A stretch of 6,156 bases of DNA. It comes from DAOUAJ01 sp034433615. GTDB taxonomy: Bacteria > Chloroflexota > Anaerolineae > DUEN01. Position 1 is the first letter of the stretch. Every line of letters starts with the position of its first letter. The notes beneath the pieces are model-generated. The model ran no database searches, was not told the origin of the DNA, and was given only the letters and a program-made list of their open reading frames with translations. Of the stretch, positions 1 through 6,156 are shown piece by piece. Where the stretch lies: positions 1 through 6,156 of the forward strand of contig DAOUAJ010000467.1 of the NCBI GenBank assembly GCA_034433615.1, in the 5' to 3' direction. The position numbers and the translations under genes were made by a program.

Positions 1-930
1 GTCCCAGGTCAGCCCGCCGATCTGCTTGCCCTGGCTGCCAATGCCGAACTCAATGCAGCCGAATACCCGCTCGTCTTCCACAATGCGGCCGGTGCAGCGG
101 GTGACACCGGGATTGAAGCCCAGTGAGTAGTGGGCCAGCCGGTAGATGTTGGGATTGCCGATGGAGGCGAACCAGCGCTCCAGAGTGCGAGCTTCGTGGC
201 CGCCCTCGACCTTCGCAACCCGGCCCTTTTCCAGCGTCAGCCGGATAGGTGAGTGGAGCAGCCCCAGCTCTTTAGGCGGCCAACACGCGCCATCGAAAAC
301 GATGACCCCCTCGATAGTGTCCTCCAGTGGGCACCAGGAGATCTGTCCGCCGAGCATAATAGGCTCGCCCGGCGTATCGGCCAGCTTGCCGGAGTAGCGG
401 ATCTTGCGCCCGCCCATGCGGGCAGAGAGATCGGTGCCTGCTGGACTGGTGACCCGGATGTGATCAGCCTGGGCGATGAGGCCGCCCAGCGCGTGGCTTA
501 GCTCGATCATCTTGGGATAGTCCACCTGGGCGATGGTGCGCACCATCATATCCACATCCATTCCCGTCAGGCAGATGTAACGGCAGCCCTGCTCCAGTGC
601 CCGCTTGTAGGCCTGGGTATGAAGCAGGTAGGCTACGGCATACTCAATCCACACATCCGCCTCGCGAATGGCGCTGGCCACCGGCTTTGGTGGTTCGATG
701 ACTGCGTCGGGCCGGCTCTCGTACCACACAACGGTGGGCGTGGCGCTGGCGGCGAAGGCGGCCTGCGCCGTGGCCTCCACCACCCGCCAGTCGCTGGAGG
801 TATCAGCGGTGATCACCACCTCCTCGCCCGGCTTGACCAGCATCACGTCCTCGATCAGCTTGCGCGCTCCTCGCGCCAGCTCAAACGCCAGATACGTGCG
901 CGTCGGCTCTGTTCCCAATGCCAATTCCAT
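1..930 (-). CDS. NicX-like (2,5-dihydroxypyridine dioxygenase-like) M29-fold protein, 3' end cut off by window edge
   Basis: The frame is open from the ATG at 930 to base 1 (310 codons, no stop), so the C-terminus is missing. The ATG follows a strong Shine-Dalgarno (GGAGGAGGT, 943-935). An in-frame ATG at 945 would add five residues but lacks its own Shine-Dalgarno. The protein has the M29/AmpS fold pattern: SPAGTD near residues 161-166, a GGQISWCP segment at 194-201, GGHEARTLERW at 243-253, AHYSLGFNPG at 266-275 and GCIEFGIGSQ at 291-300. Where aminopeptidases of this fold carry Glu, Glu and His as metal ligands, this protein has Gln196, His267 and Glu294. From memory, NicX of Pseudomonas putida has an equivalent His (about residue 265) in a similar context (GGxEA, then NDPEVYGISH, then GLQP), and uses it with a later His-x-Asp to hold Fe(II). 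The expected His-x-Asp would lie just past the window. A cytoplasmic ring-cleaving or related metalloenzyme is likely; the exact substrate is unknown. Database labels of aminopeptidase would probably be wrong. Confidence 0.85.
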   Translation of the reverse strand, partial: MELALGTEPTRTYLAFELARGARKLIEDVMLVKPGEEVVITADTSSDWRVVEATAQAAFAASATPTVVWYESRPDAVIEPPKPVASAIREADVWIEYAVAYLLHTQAYKRALEQGCRYICLTGMDVDMMVRTIAQVDYPKMIELSHALGGLIAQADHIRVTSPAGTDLSARMGGRKIRYSGKLADTPGEPIMLGGQISWCPLEDTIEGVIVFDGACWPPKELGLLHSPIRLTLEKGRVAKVEGGHEARTLERWFASIGNPNIYRLAHYSLGFNPGVTRCTGRIVEDERVFGCIEFGIGSQGKQIGGLTWD

Positions 931-934
931 GTAG

Positions 935-943
935 ACCTCCTCC
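935..943 (-). promoter_or_regulatory. Strong Shine-Dalgarno of the NicX-like gene
   Basis: GGAGGAGGT lies four bases before the ATG at 930 and decides that start over the in-frame ATG at 945. The upstream ATG overlaps this purine block, since its second and third codons are GAG GAG. The site sits 11 bases downstream of the base of the heptamer palindrome in the mRNA, so folding of that palindrome could affect access to it. Confidence 0.7.
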
Positions 944-954
944 ATAGCTACGGG

Positions 955-1016
955 AATGCGGATTGCGGATTGCGGATTGCGGAATATTCCGCACTCCGCA
1001 CTCCGCACTCCGCATT
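955..1016. repeat. 62-bp palindrome built of 7-base units
   Basis: On the plus strand the left arm (955-985) is one AATGCGG, three ATTGCGG units and AAT. The right arm (986-1016) is ATT, three CCGCACT units and CCGCATT. The arms are reverse complements at 28 of 31 positions. The three mismatches fall at the same place in each inner heptamer. The central 14 bases, GCGGAATATTCCGC, form a perfect palindrome. The element fills most of the 95-base gap between the two M29-fold genes, starting 9 bases after the upstream stop in the transcript. No T-run follows on either strand, so it is not a standard intrinsic terminator. Heptamer arrays of this general kind (compare the STRR repeats of cyanobacteria) occur in several environmental bacteria; whether this one is a dispersed family member cannot be told from one copy. 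Confidence 0.9.
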
Positions 1017-1025
1017 TGTAATGTT

Positions 1026-2081
1026 TCACTCATCATGCAAAATGATTTCCCCTTCCCGCATCACCACCTCCCCATCCAGCGTGAAGGTGGGTTTGGGAAT
1101 CACAAAGTCTTGATGATAATCTGCATGCACCAGGCCGCCCATATGGGCGTTGTCGCCGAGGGCCAGATGCACGGTGCCCAGGATCTTCTCGGCTTCGAGG
1201 GTGATGTCAATCCGGCGGGCATTAGGGTTGGTACCCACCCCGAACTCACCCAGGTTGCGTCGCGCTTTGTAAGGCTCGCTTTCCACTCCTGGGCGCAGTA
1301 GCTCTCGAAGCTCATCCCCCACTGCGCCGCCACCATGTAGTTCGACCAGCTCGCCGGCCGCGAAGGCCAGGGTCATGGGCCTGGTCAACCCAGTGTGCCA
1401 GCCAGGGCTCACGTGGATGATGCCCTCGGCGGTGCCTTCCACCGGCACGCAGTACATCTCCCCGGCAGGGAGGTTGCCCCAGGCGCCTGGTTGGGTATAG
1501 ATGCCGGTATCCACCTGGCCAGGCCGACCTTCCACGCTGAAGCGGATGTCAGTGCCGGCCGGGCAGGTGACGTGGACTTGCCTGGCCGGCGTGACCCGCG
1601 CGGCGAGCTGTTCCGTTAGCTCTCTTACCTTGACATAATCAGCATCCATGGGGCCGCCCGGATAGAACATCTCCGGGATGAAGCGGGGCATGGAGGCGAT
1701 ACGTGCACCGGCGCGACAGGCTTCGGCGCGGGCATCGGTGTGCGAGAGCGAGAATGAGGTGATCATCACCACCATGTGCGCGGCTTTCATCTGGGCAGCC
1801 ACCTCTGGCGGTGGCTCGACCGCGTTGCGCCCGGTGGAAGGGAAGGGCAGGAAGCTGACCTCCACCCCGGCCATCCGCTCCCGGGCAATCTCGGCCACCG
1901 CGCGGGCCAGCAGGGTGCGCCGCACCATCACCGCTAGAAACGGCTGGTCCGAGGCCGACCATTGTTGCCGGGTCGGCACATCGGTCAGCACCAGCAGTCG
2001 CTCGCCGGGCTTGAGGCCCATGTTCACGGTGAGCATCTTCAAGACAGCACCTTCAATCTCCGAGCGTTCGACGAGAACCAT
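1026..2081 (-). CDS. M29-family (AmpS/COG2309-type) aminopeptidase-like metalloprotein
   Basis: A 351-residue protein, likely cytoplasmic (no signal peptide or membrane segment). The ATG at 2081 is preceded by AGAGGAGGT nine bases upstream. The C-terminal half carries the family landmarks: CPAGTD (173-178), NLPAGE with Glu208, GEFGVGTNP with Glu279, GTVHLALGDN with His305, and HQD with His323 and Asp325, followed by a closing LDGEVV strand. These match the order of the two-metal ligands in M29 aminopeptidases such as Thermus AmpT (Glu, Glu, His, His, Asp). The Tyr that follows the third ligand by seven residues in AmpT is Ala312 here, so catalysis may differ from a classical aminopeptidase. 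The length is shorter than the roughly 410 residues of AmpS/AmpT, as is usual for the divergent branch. It lies 39 bases after the DppF-like gene and probably acts on what the transporter imports. Family assignment is firm; peptidase activity is only likely. Confidence 0.88.
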   Translation of the reverse strand: MVLVERSEIEGAVLKMLTVNMGLKPGERLLVLTDVPTRQQWSASDQPFLAVMVRRTLLARAVAEIARERMAGVEVSFLPFPSTGRNAVEPPPEVAAQMKAAHMVVMITSFSLSHTDARAEACRAGARIASMPRFIPEMFYPGGPMDADYVKVRELTEQLAARVTPARQVHVTCPAGTDIRFSVEGRPGQVDTGIYTQPGAWGNLPAGEMYCVPVEGTAEGIIHVSPGWHTGLTRPMTLAFAAGELVELHGGGAVGDELRELLRPGVESEPYKARRNLGEFGVGTNPNARRIDITLEAEKILGTVHLALGDNAHMGGLVHADYHQDFVIPKPTFTLDGEVVMREGEIILHDE

Positions 2082-2090
2082 TCTGGATAT

Positions 2091-2099
2091 ACCTCCTCT
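2091..2099 (-). promoter_or_regulatory. Strong Shine-Dalgarno of the M29-type gene
   Basis: AGAGGAGGT lies nine bases before the ATG at 2081. Together with the 39-base gap it suggests that this enzyme is translated independently of the transporter genes, which rely on overlapping starts and stops. Confidence 0.65.
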
Positions 2100-2102
2100 G
2101 CG

Positions 2103-2122
2103 AGACGGGAAGCCATCCGTCT
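2103..2122 (-). other. Small inverted repeat across the end of the DppF-like gene
   Basis: AGACGG (2103-2108) and CCGTCT (2117-2122) could form a six-pair stem with an eight-base loop, overlapping the TAG stop of the DppF-like gene and ending just before the next Shine-Dalgarno. There is no U-run after it, so termination is unlikely. A short hairpin like this can arise by chance. Confidence 0.3.
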
Positions 2123-3098
2123 ATGCGCTAAACAGGTGACATCGCACCTGGTGATTATCGCCGAGCTGTACCAGCGGGGGCGGTTCACTGGCACACTTCG
2201 CCATGCAGGCATAGCAGCGGGTATGAAAGACGCATCCGGGGGGCACGTGGGCAGGGCTGGGGATATCCCCTTCCAGCGTAATGCGCTGGGGGATCAGCTT
2301 CAACTCCTCGTCGGTGACCACGGGGATGGCCGAGAGCAAGGCCCGGGTGTAAGGGTGCAACGGGTTGGCAAACAGCTCCTGGGTGGCCGCGGTTTCCATG
2401 AACTTGCCCAGGTACATGACAGCCACGTGGTCGGAGAAGTTTTTGACCACGCTCAGATCGTGGGTAATGAGGAGATAGGTCAGGTTGAGCTCCTTCTGCA
2501 ACCGTGCCAGCAATTCCAGAATCTTGGCCTGCACCGACACGTCCAGGGCTGAGGTTGGCTCGTCCAGCACTACAAAACGGGGACGCAGGGCCAGCGCACG
2601 CGCGATGGCCACCCGCTGCTTCTGGCCTCCGCTCAAGGCATGGGGGTAGCTGTAGAAATACCTTTCGGGGAGCTCGACCATATTCAAGAGCTCGCGGACC
2701 TGGCGCATCCGCTCTGGCTTCGTGCCGATGCCATGCACTTCAAGCGGGGTACTGATGATATCGCAAATGCGCCGGCGGGGGTTCAGGGATGAGGAGGGAT
2801 CCTGAAACACGATCTGCATCTGCCGGCGCCAGCTCTTGAGCTCCCCCTCCCGCAGCCTGGCCAGGTCGGTGGTGCCGAAGAGGATGTTGCCGGCTGTAGG
2901 TCGTATCAGACGGATGGTGGTCTTGCCGACGGTGGTTTTCCCCGACCCCGATTCCCCGACCAGGGCAAAGGTCTGGCCCTCCAGGACCTCAAAGGAGACG
3001 TCGTCCACGGCCTTAACTTCGCCTACTCGCCGGCCCAGGAAGCCAGCAGTAATGGGAAAGTATTTCTTAAGATGGCTAACTGAAAGCAGTGCTGTCAT
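2121..3098 (-). CDS. Oligopeptide/dipeptide ABC transporter ATP-binding protein, DppF/OppF-like
   Basis: A 325-residue cytoplasmic ATPase that would pair with the DppD-like subunit to power import. All nucleotide-binding motifs look intact: Walker A GESGSGKT (48-55), Q-loop Gln99 in IVFQDPSSSLNP, signature LSGGQKQRV (155-163), Walker B VVLDEPTSALD (176-186) and switch His203 in ITHDLS. The C-terminal oligopeptide-transporter extension includes PLHPYTRALL (246-255) and cysteines 289, 295, 302 and 320 (C-x5-C-x6-C-x17-C), a pattern linked to an iron-sulfur site in some Dpp ATPases. The SLNPRR motif after the Q-loop and the full-length size are typical of the F-type subunit. Its ATG overlaps the preceding stop as ATGA (3095-3098), which suggests translational coupling; a modest GAAGGG lies just upstream. 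The substrate cannot be read from this subunit. Confidence 0.95.
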   Translation of the reverse strand: MTALLSVSHLKKYFPITAGFLGRRVGEVKAVDDVSFEVLEGQTFALVGESGSGKTTVGKTTIRLIRPTAGNILFGTTDLARLREGELKSWRRQMQIVFQDPSSSLNPRRRICDIISTPLEVHGIGTKPERMRQVRELLNMVELPERYFYSYPHALSGGQKQRVAIARALALRPRFVVLDEPTSALDVSVQAKILELLARLQKELNLTYLLITHDLSVVKNFSDHVAVMYLGKFMETAATQELFANPLHPYTRALLSAIPVVTDEELKLIPQRITLEGDIPSPAHVPPGCVFHTRCYACMAKCASEPPPLVQLGDNHQVRCHLFSA

Positions 3099-4108
3099 GA
3101 ACCCTTCACTTGTTTTTCATAGAGATGGCAAGCCACCCTGTGACCAGGGCCGATAGCTACCAGCGTTGGCCTGACCTCCCTACACCGGGCCATGACATAC
3201 TCGCAGCGAGGATGGAAGCGACACCCTGGCGGTGGGTCCGTGTAGTCGGGAATGCGCCCCTCAATGGCTATCATCTTCTCACCGGTGAGTTTGGGGAGTG
3301 AGGCCAGCAGGCCCTGGGTATAGGGATGACAAGGGGCGCGAAAGAGCTCTGCCGTCGGCGCCTCTTCCGCGATTTCTCCCGCGTACATCACGTAGATGCG
3401 CTCCGTCACCTGCCGGGCCACACCCAGACTATGGGTGATGTAAAGGACGGCAAGCCTCTGGTTCATCACCCGTTCCTTTAGAAGCTGCAGGATCTGTTCC
3501 TGGGTAGTCACGTCCAGCGCGGTGCCCGGCTCGTCGGCCACCAGCAGGGAAGGATTGCCGGCCAGGGCCATGGCGATCAACACCCGTTGGCACATGCCGC
3601 CACTGAGCTCTACCGGATAGCTCCGCATGACGCGAGCAGGGTCTGGGATATTCATCTTGGCGAGCAGGTCGAGGGCGCGATCGCGGGCGGCTCGCTTTGC
3701 CGCGCCATCGAATGAGGCTGCCAGCCGCGCCGTCCAGCCCACCCGTCGGCGCCCCTGCCACAGGATCAGCTCGGTAAATTGCTGCTCGATGGTGAACACC
3801 GGGTTTAGGGAGCTCATGGGCTCCTGGGGGATGAGCGCGATTTCCTTCCCCCGCAGGGTGTAGAGAGTGTCTTCGTCCATGGCCAGGAGGTCGCGGCCTT
3901 TATAGAGGATCTGCCCGCTGACAATACGGGCTGGCGGGGTTGGGACGATGCGCAGGATGGTCTTGATCGTCACCGACTTGCCACAGCCGGTCTCCCCGAC
4001 CAGGGCCACGGTGTCCCCTTGGCCCACATGCAGACTGACGCCGTTCACGACGCGGGCTTCGCCCTCAAAGACGTCGAAATAGACGCGCAGGTCGGTGACA
4101 TCCAGCAT
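3095..4108 (-). CDS. Oligopeptide/dipeptide ABC transporter ATP-binding protein, DppD/OppD-like
   Basis: A 337-residue cytoplasmic ATPase. The frame stays open further upstream to an ATG at 4261, but that stretch lies over the permease gene and has no ABC-protein character. The ATG at 4108 gives the canonical MLDVTDLRVYF beginning, comes two bases after the permease stop and has GGAG seven bases before it. Motifs: Walker A GETGCGKS (38-45), Q-loop Gln95 in IPQEPMSSLNP, signature LSGGMCQRV (168-176), Walker B LLVADEPGTALD (188-199) and switch His226 in ITHSLG. The C-terminal extension has HPYTQGLLASLP (261-272) and cysteines 296, 302, 309 and 327 with the same spacing as in the DppF-like partner. 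Three motif positions differ from the usual consensus (Cys173 where Arg is common, Gly195 where Thr is common, Ser227 where Asp is common), but the key catalytic Lys, Glu and His are present, so it should be active. Confidence 0.95.
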   Translation of the reverse strand: MLDVTDLRVYFDVFEGEARVVNGVSLHVGQGDTVALVGETGCGKSVTIKTILRIVPTPPARIVSGQILYKGRDLLAMDEDTLYTLRGKEIALIPQEPMSSLNPVFTIEQQFTELILWQGRRRVGWTARLAASFDGAAKRAARDRALDLLAKMNIPDPARVMRSYPVELSGGMCQRVLIAMALAGNPSLLVADEPGTALDVTTQEQILQLLKERVMNQRLAVLYITHSLGVARQVTERIYVMYAGEIAEEAPTAELFRAPCHPYTQGLLASLPKLTGEKMIAIEGRIPDYTDPPPGCRFHPRCEYVMARCREVRPTLVAIGPGHRVACHLYEKQVKGS

Positions 4109-4110
4109 GG

Positions 4111-5022
4111 CTACTCCAGCTCCACGTCGAAAGCGTCTCGCAAGCCATCGCCTAAGAGGTTGAAGCCCAAGACGGTGACGAAGATGGCCAGGCCGGGGAA
4201 GGTGGTCAGCCACCAGCGGGTGGGGAGGTGCAGCCGCCCCTTGCTGGCCATGGTGCCCCATTCAGGGGTCGGCGGACGCACGCCCAGGCCCAGGAAGCCC
4301 AGCACAGCACCGGTGAGGATCGCATACCCGATATCCAGCGTCACCTTGACGATGAGAATGGTCAAGACGTTGGGCAGGATCTCCCTGAAAGTGATGTACA
4401 GGGGATTGGCACCAGCCGAGCGAGAGGCTTCGACGAAGGTCTCCTCCTTGATTGAGAGCACCTGGCCCTGGATGAGGCGCGTGTACCAGGGCCACCAACT
4501 GAAGGCGATGGCGAAGATGCTGTTCTCCAGGGTAGGGGTGAGCACGGCGCTGACAGCCATAGCCAGCACCACCGGCGGGATGGCCAGGAAGATGTCGGTC
4601 AGGCGCATGATGACGGTGTTGACCGGGCCGCCGACATAGCCGGCGATAAGTCCCAGGGGTACGCCGATAGCCAGGGCGATGGCCAGCACCGCCAGGCCGA
4701 TGGAGAGGGAGATGCGCGTGCCGAAGATGACCCGGCTGAGCACATCCCGCCCTACTTCGTCGGTGCCGAAGAGGTACTCACGGCTCGGGGGCTGGAAAGT
4801 GCGCTCGAAATGCACCGTGGCGACATCTTCGGGATAGGGAGCAATCTGAGGGGCAAAGATGGCCAGTACGATCAGGCCCAGGACGATGGCCAGCCCCACC
4901 AATGAGAGCATCGAGCGGCGCAAGCGATGCAGCGTGCGCCGCAGGTCCTCGAAGCGCGCTTCATAGCTTGCAGCGGCAGCCAGGCGCGTGCTGTTCACAG
5001 CTTGAGTCCCAAGTTCGCTCAT
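4111..5022 (-). CDS. Oligopeptide/dipeptide ABC transporter inner-membrane permease, DppC/OppC-like
   Basis: A 303-residue membrane protein. After a charged cytoplasmic N-terminus (1-37) comes the first membrane segment (about 39-57), then a long outside loop containing the family's FGTDEVGRDVLSRVIFGTRISL stretch, here starting at residue 85. Further hydrophobic segments lie near 106-128, 140-161, 165-180, 217-246 and 268-290, giving about six. The EAA-type coupling loop is EASRSAGANPLYITFREILPN (starting at 198), followed by LGFLGLGVRPPTPEWG, both hallmarks of the C-type subunit. LLGDGLRDAFD near the end is also typical. The ATG overlaps the DppB-like stop as ATGA (5019-5022), with a purine-rich GGAGGCGAGGGAAGG just before it. 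It forms the translocation channel with the DppB-like protein. Identification to subfamily is secure; the transported compound is not. Confidence 0.96.
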   Translation of the reverse strand: MSELGTQAVNSTRLAAAASYEARFEDLRRTLHRLRRSMLSLVGLAIVLGLIVLAIFAPQIAPYPEDVATVHFERTFQPPSREYLFGTDEVGRDVLSRVIFGTRISLSIGLAVLAIALAIGVPLGLIAGYVGGPVNTVIMRLTDIFLAIPPVVLAMAVSAVLTPTLENSIFAIAFSWWPWYTRLIQGQVLSIKEETFVEASRSAGANPLYITFREILPNVLTILIVKVTLDIGYAILTGAVLGFLGLGVRPPTPEWGTMASKGRLHLPTRWWLTTFPGLAIFVTVLGFNLLGDGLRDAFDVELE

Positions 5023-6050
5023 CCTTCCCTCGCCTCCGCTCCCAACCTGATGCGCGGGTCCAGCAGGCCGTAGGCGATGTCCACCAGGATGTTGATGACG
5101 GCGTAAGCTACGGCGATGACCAGCACCACGCCGATGATGGCGTTAAAATCCTTGTAGATGAACGCCCGCACGCCATAGCGGGCCATGCCCGGCCAGGAGA
5201 AGACGGTTTCCACCACGAAAGCGCCGCCCAGGAAGAAGCCGTACAAAAGCCCGATGATGGTCAGGGCGGCAATAAAGGCATTCTTGAGCATATATCTGTA
5301 CACCAGCAAATTCTCCGGCATGCCGTTAGCCCGGGCTGCCAGGATGTAGCCCTTGCGCATCTGCTCGATCATGCTCGCCCGCACCACGCGCATGAGCTGG
5401 GCAATGGGCGACAGAGAGAGGGTGACGGCGGGCATGATGATGTGCAGCAGGCTGCTCTTCAGGGCCGTCAGGTTGCCGGTGACCAGGCTGTCTATCAGAT
5501 AAAGCCCTGTGATCTGGGTGGGCGAAGGGATATCCGCGGCGATGCGCCCGGTCGTGGGCAGAAGGCCCAGATGGTAAGCCAGGATCAACTGGAACAGGAT
5601 GCCGATCCAGAAACGGGGCATGGACACCCCCGAGAGGGCGAAGATGCGCGTGACGTGGTCCTCCCAGCGGTCTTTCCGGATGGCAGAGAGGATGCCCAGG
5701 GGAACGCCCACGGCCACGGCGAAGATCATGGCTATGGTGACCAACTCGAAGGTGGCCGGGAAGTACTCCTTCAGGTCCACGATCACGTCCCGGTTGGTGT
5801 ACAAGGACACCCCCAGTTTGCCCTGGAACACGCCGCGCATGTAGTGGATATATTGGATGTGGATGGGCAGGTTAAGCCCCAACTCCTCGCGGAGCTTTTG
5901 CACCTGCTCCTCGCTGGCCTCTGGCCCCAGGGCCAGCCTGGCCGGGTCACCGGGCATTACCCGCGCGATGGCAAAGATGAGCATCGAGAGGCCGATGAGG
6001 GCGGGTATGGTATACAACAGCCGCCGAATCAGGTAATCACGGTATCTCAT
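5019..6050 (-). CDS. Oligopeptide/dipeptide ABC transporter inner-membrane permease, DppB/OppB-like
   Basis: A 343-residue membrane protein with the usual B-subunit opening, MRYRDYLIRRLLYTIP, and a first membrane segment at about 9-30. The conserved MPGDPA (32-37) and LREELGLNLPIHIQY (53-67) lie in the large periplasmic loop. Further membrane segments fall near 100-122, 137-160, 199-222, 256-281 and 303-328. The coupling loop is around 238-257 (AARANGMPENLLVYRYMLKN), followed by ETVFSWPGMARYG (281-293) and the terminal LDPRIR (330-335). The ATG at 6050 has only a poor Shine-Dalgarno, but the next in-frame stop upstream is at 6144-6146 and no in-frame ATG, GTG or TTG comes between, so the start is settled. 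It is the first gene of the cluster in this window. Confidence 0.96.
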   Translation of the reverse strand: MRYRDYLIRRLLYTIPALIGLSMLIFAIARVMPGDPARLALGPEASEEQVQKLREELGLNLPIHIQYIHYMRGVFQGKLGVSLYTNRDVIVDLKEYFPATFELVTIAMIFAVAVGVPLGILSAIRKDRWEDHVTRIFALSGVSMPRFWIGILFQLILAYHLGLLPTTGRIAADIPSPTQITGLYLIDSLVTGNLTALKSSLLHIIMPAVTLSLSPIAQLMRVVRASMIEQMRKGYILAARANGMPENLLVYRYMLKNAFIAALTIIGLLYGFFLGGAFVVETVFSWPGMARYGVRAFIYKDFNAIIGVVLVIAVAYAVINILVDIAYGLLDPRIRLGAEAREG

Positions 6051-6156
6051 GGTAGTCTTTAGTCGAATGTCCTTAGGGAGAGTTCTCCTGTTTCCGTCCC
6101 TGTGTCCTTGAAGGGTAACTCTGCATCTAACCGTGGTCGGCTTTCAACCCCATCCC
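6051..6156 (-). other. Leader upstream of the DppB-like gene, no gene seen
   Basis: These 106 bases contain no supported coding region. I see no convincing -35/-10 pair: TTGAAA at 6147-6142 is followed by TTAGAT only 11 bases later. A short dyad, GGAGA-GT-TCTCC (6077-6088), and two copies of AAGGACA are present, but neither is strong enough to call an operator. The stretch is probably the spacer behind a gene beyond the right edge, most likely the substrate-binding protein. Confidence 0.5.

Noticed and set aside
955..1016. Heptamer repeat as an intrinsic terminator or CRISPR array
   Set aside because: No T-run follows the hairpin on either strand, and there are no spacers between the 7-base units.
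963..1301. Plus-strand open frame starting inside the heptamer repeat
   Set aside because: Its first residues are simply the translated repeat and the rest is antisense to the M29-type gene.
1678..2552. Plus-strand open frames over the M29-type and DppF-like genes
   Set aside because: They are antisense to well-supported genes and show no domain or initiation signal.
4109..4261. Upstream extension of the DppD-like frame to an ATG at 4261
   Set aside because: The added 51 residues overlap the permease in another frame and look nothing like an ABC ATPase N-terminus. The ATG at 4108 has a Shine-Dalgarno and gives the canonical beginning.
4902..6062. A 386-codon open frame on the plus strand across the permease genes
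   Set aside because: It lies antisense to two clear membrane permeases, its product is rich in His, Gln, Asp and Gly with no recognisable domain, and such frames arise from third-base GC bias in GC-rich genes.
6125..6147. Promoter with TTGAAA and TTAGAT ahead of the DppB-like gene
   Set aside because: The spacing of 11 bases is too short for a sigma-70-type promoter and no better pair is visible.

Overview
The window is one stretch of GC-rich bacterial DNA. Every gene I accept lies on the minus strand and is read from right to left. The layout fits a single operon: a complete membrane and ATPase core of an oligopeptide/dipeptide-type (Opp/Dpp, peptide/nickel family) ABC importer, followed by two different enzymes of the M29/AmpS (COG2309-like) fold. 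Nothing here fixes the organism. High GC, tight gene overlaps and a GCGGATT-type heptamer repeat in an intergenic gap would suit an environmental lineage such as Chloroflexota, but that is only an impression.

In transcription order: 6156-6051 is a leader with no gene. 6050-5019 is a DppB-like permease. 5022-4111 is a DppC-like permease with a 4-base ATGA overlap. 4108-3095 is a DppD-like ATPase, 2 bases after the previous stop. 3098-2121 is a DppF-like ATPase, again with an ATGA overlap. 2081-1026 is an M29-type aminopeptidase-like protein, 39 bases downstream with its own strong Shine-Dalgarno. A 95-base gap follows, almost filled by a 62-bp near-perfect palindrome of 7-base units (955-1016). 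Last, 930-1 is a second M29-fold protein, cut by the window's left edge after 310 residues.

The substrate-binding protein such an importer needs is not in the window and probably lies beyond the right edge. The importer would bring a peptide-like or other small organic solute into the cytoplasm for the two downstream enzymes. The most interesting point is that these enzymes are not duplicates in function. The first keeps most aminopeptidase-type metal-ligand positions. The second has replaced them and instead resembles NicX, the 2,5-dihydroxypyridine 5,6-dioxygenase that uses the same fold to hold iron. The operon may therefore handle a heteroaromatic or conjugated compound rather than ordinary dipeptides. 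That is inference, and the last metal-ligand motif of the NicX-like protein falls just outside the window.
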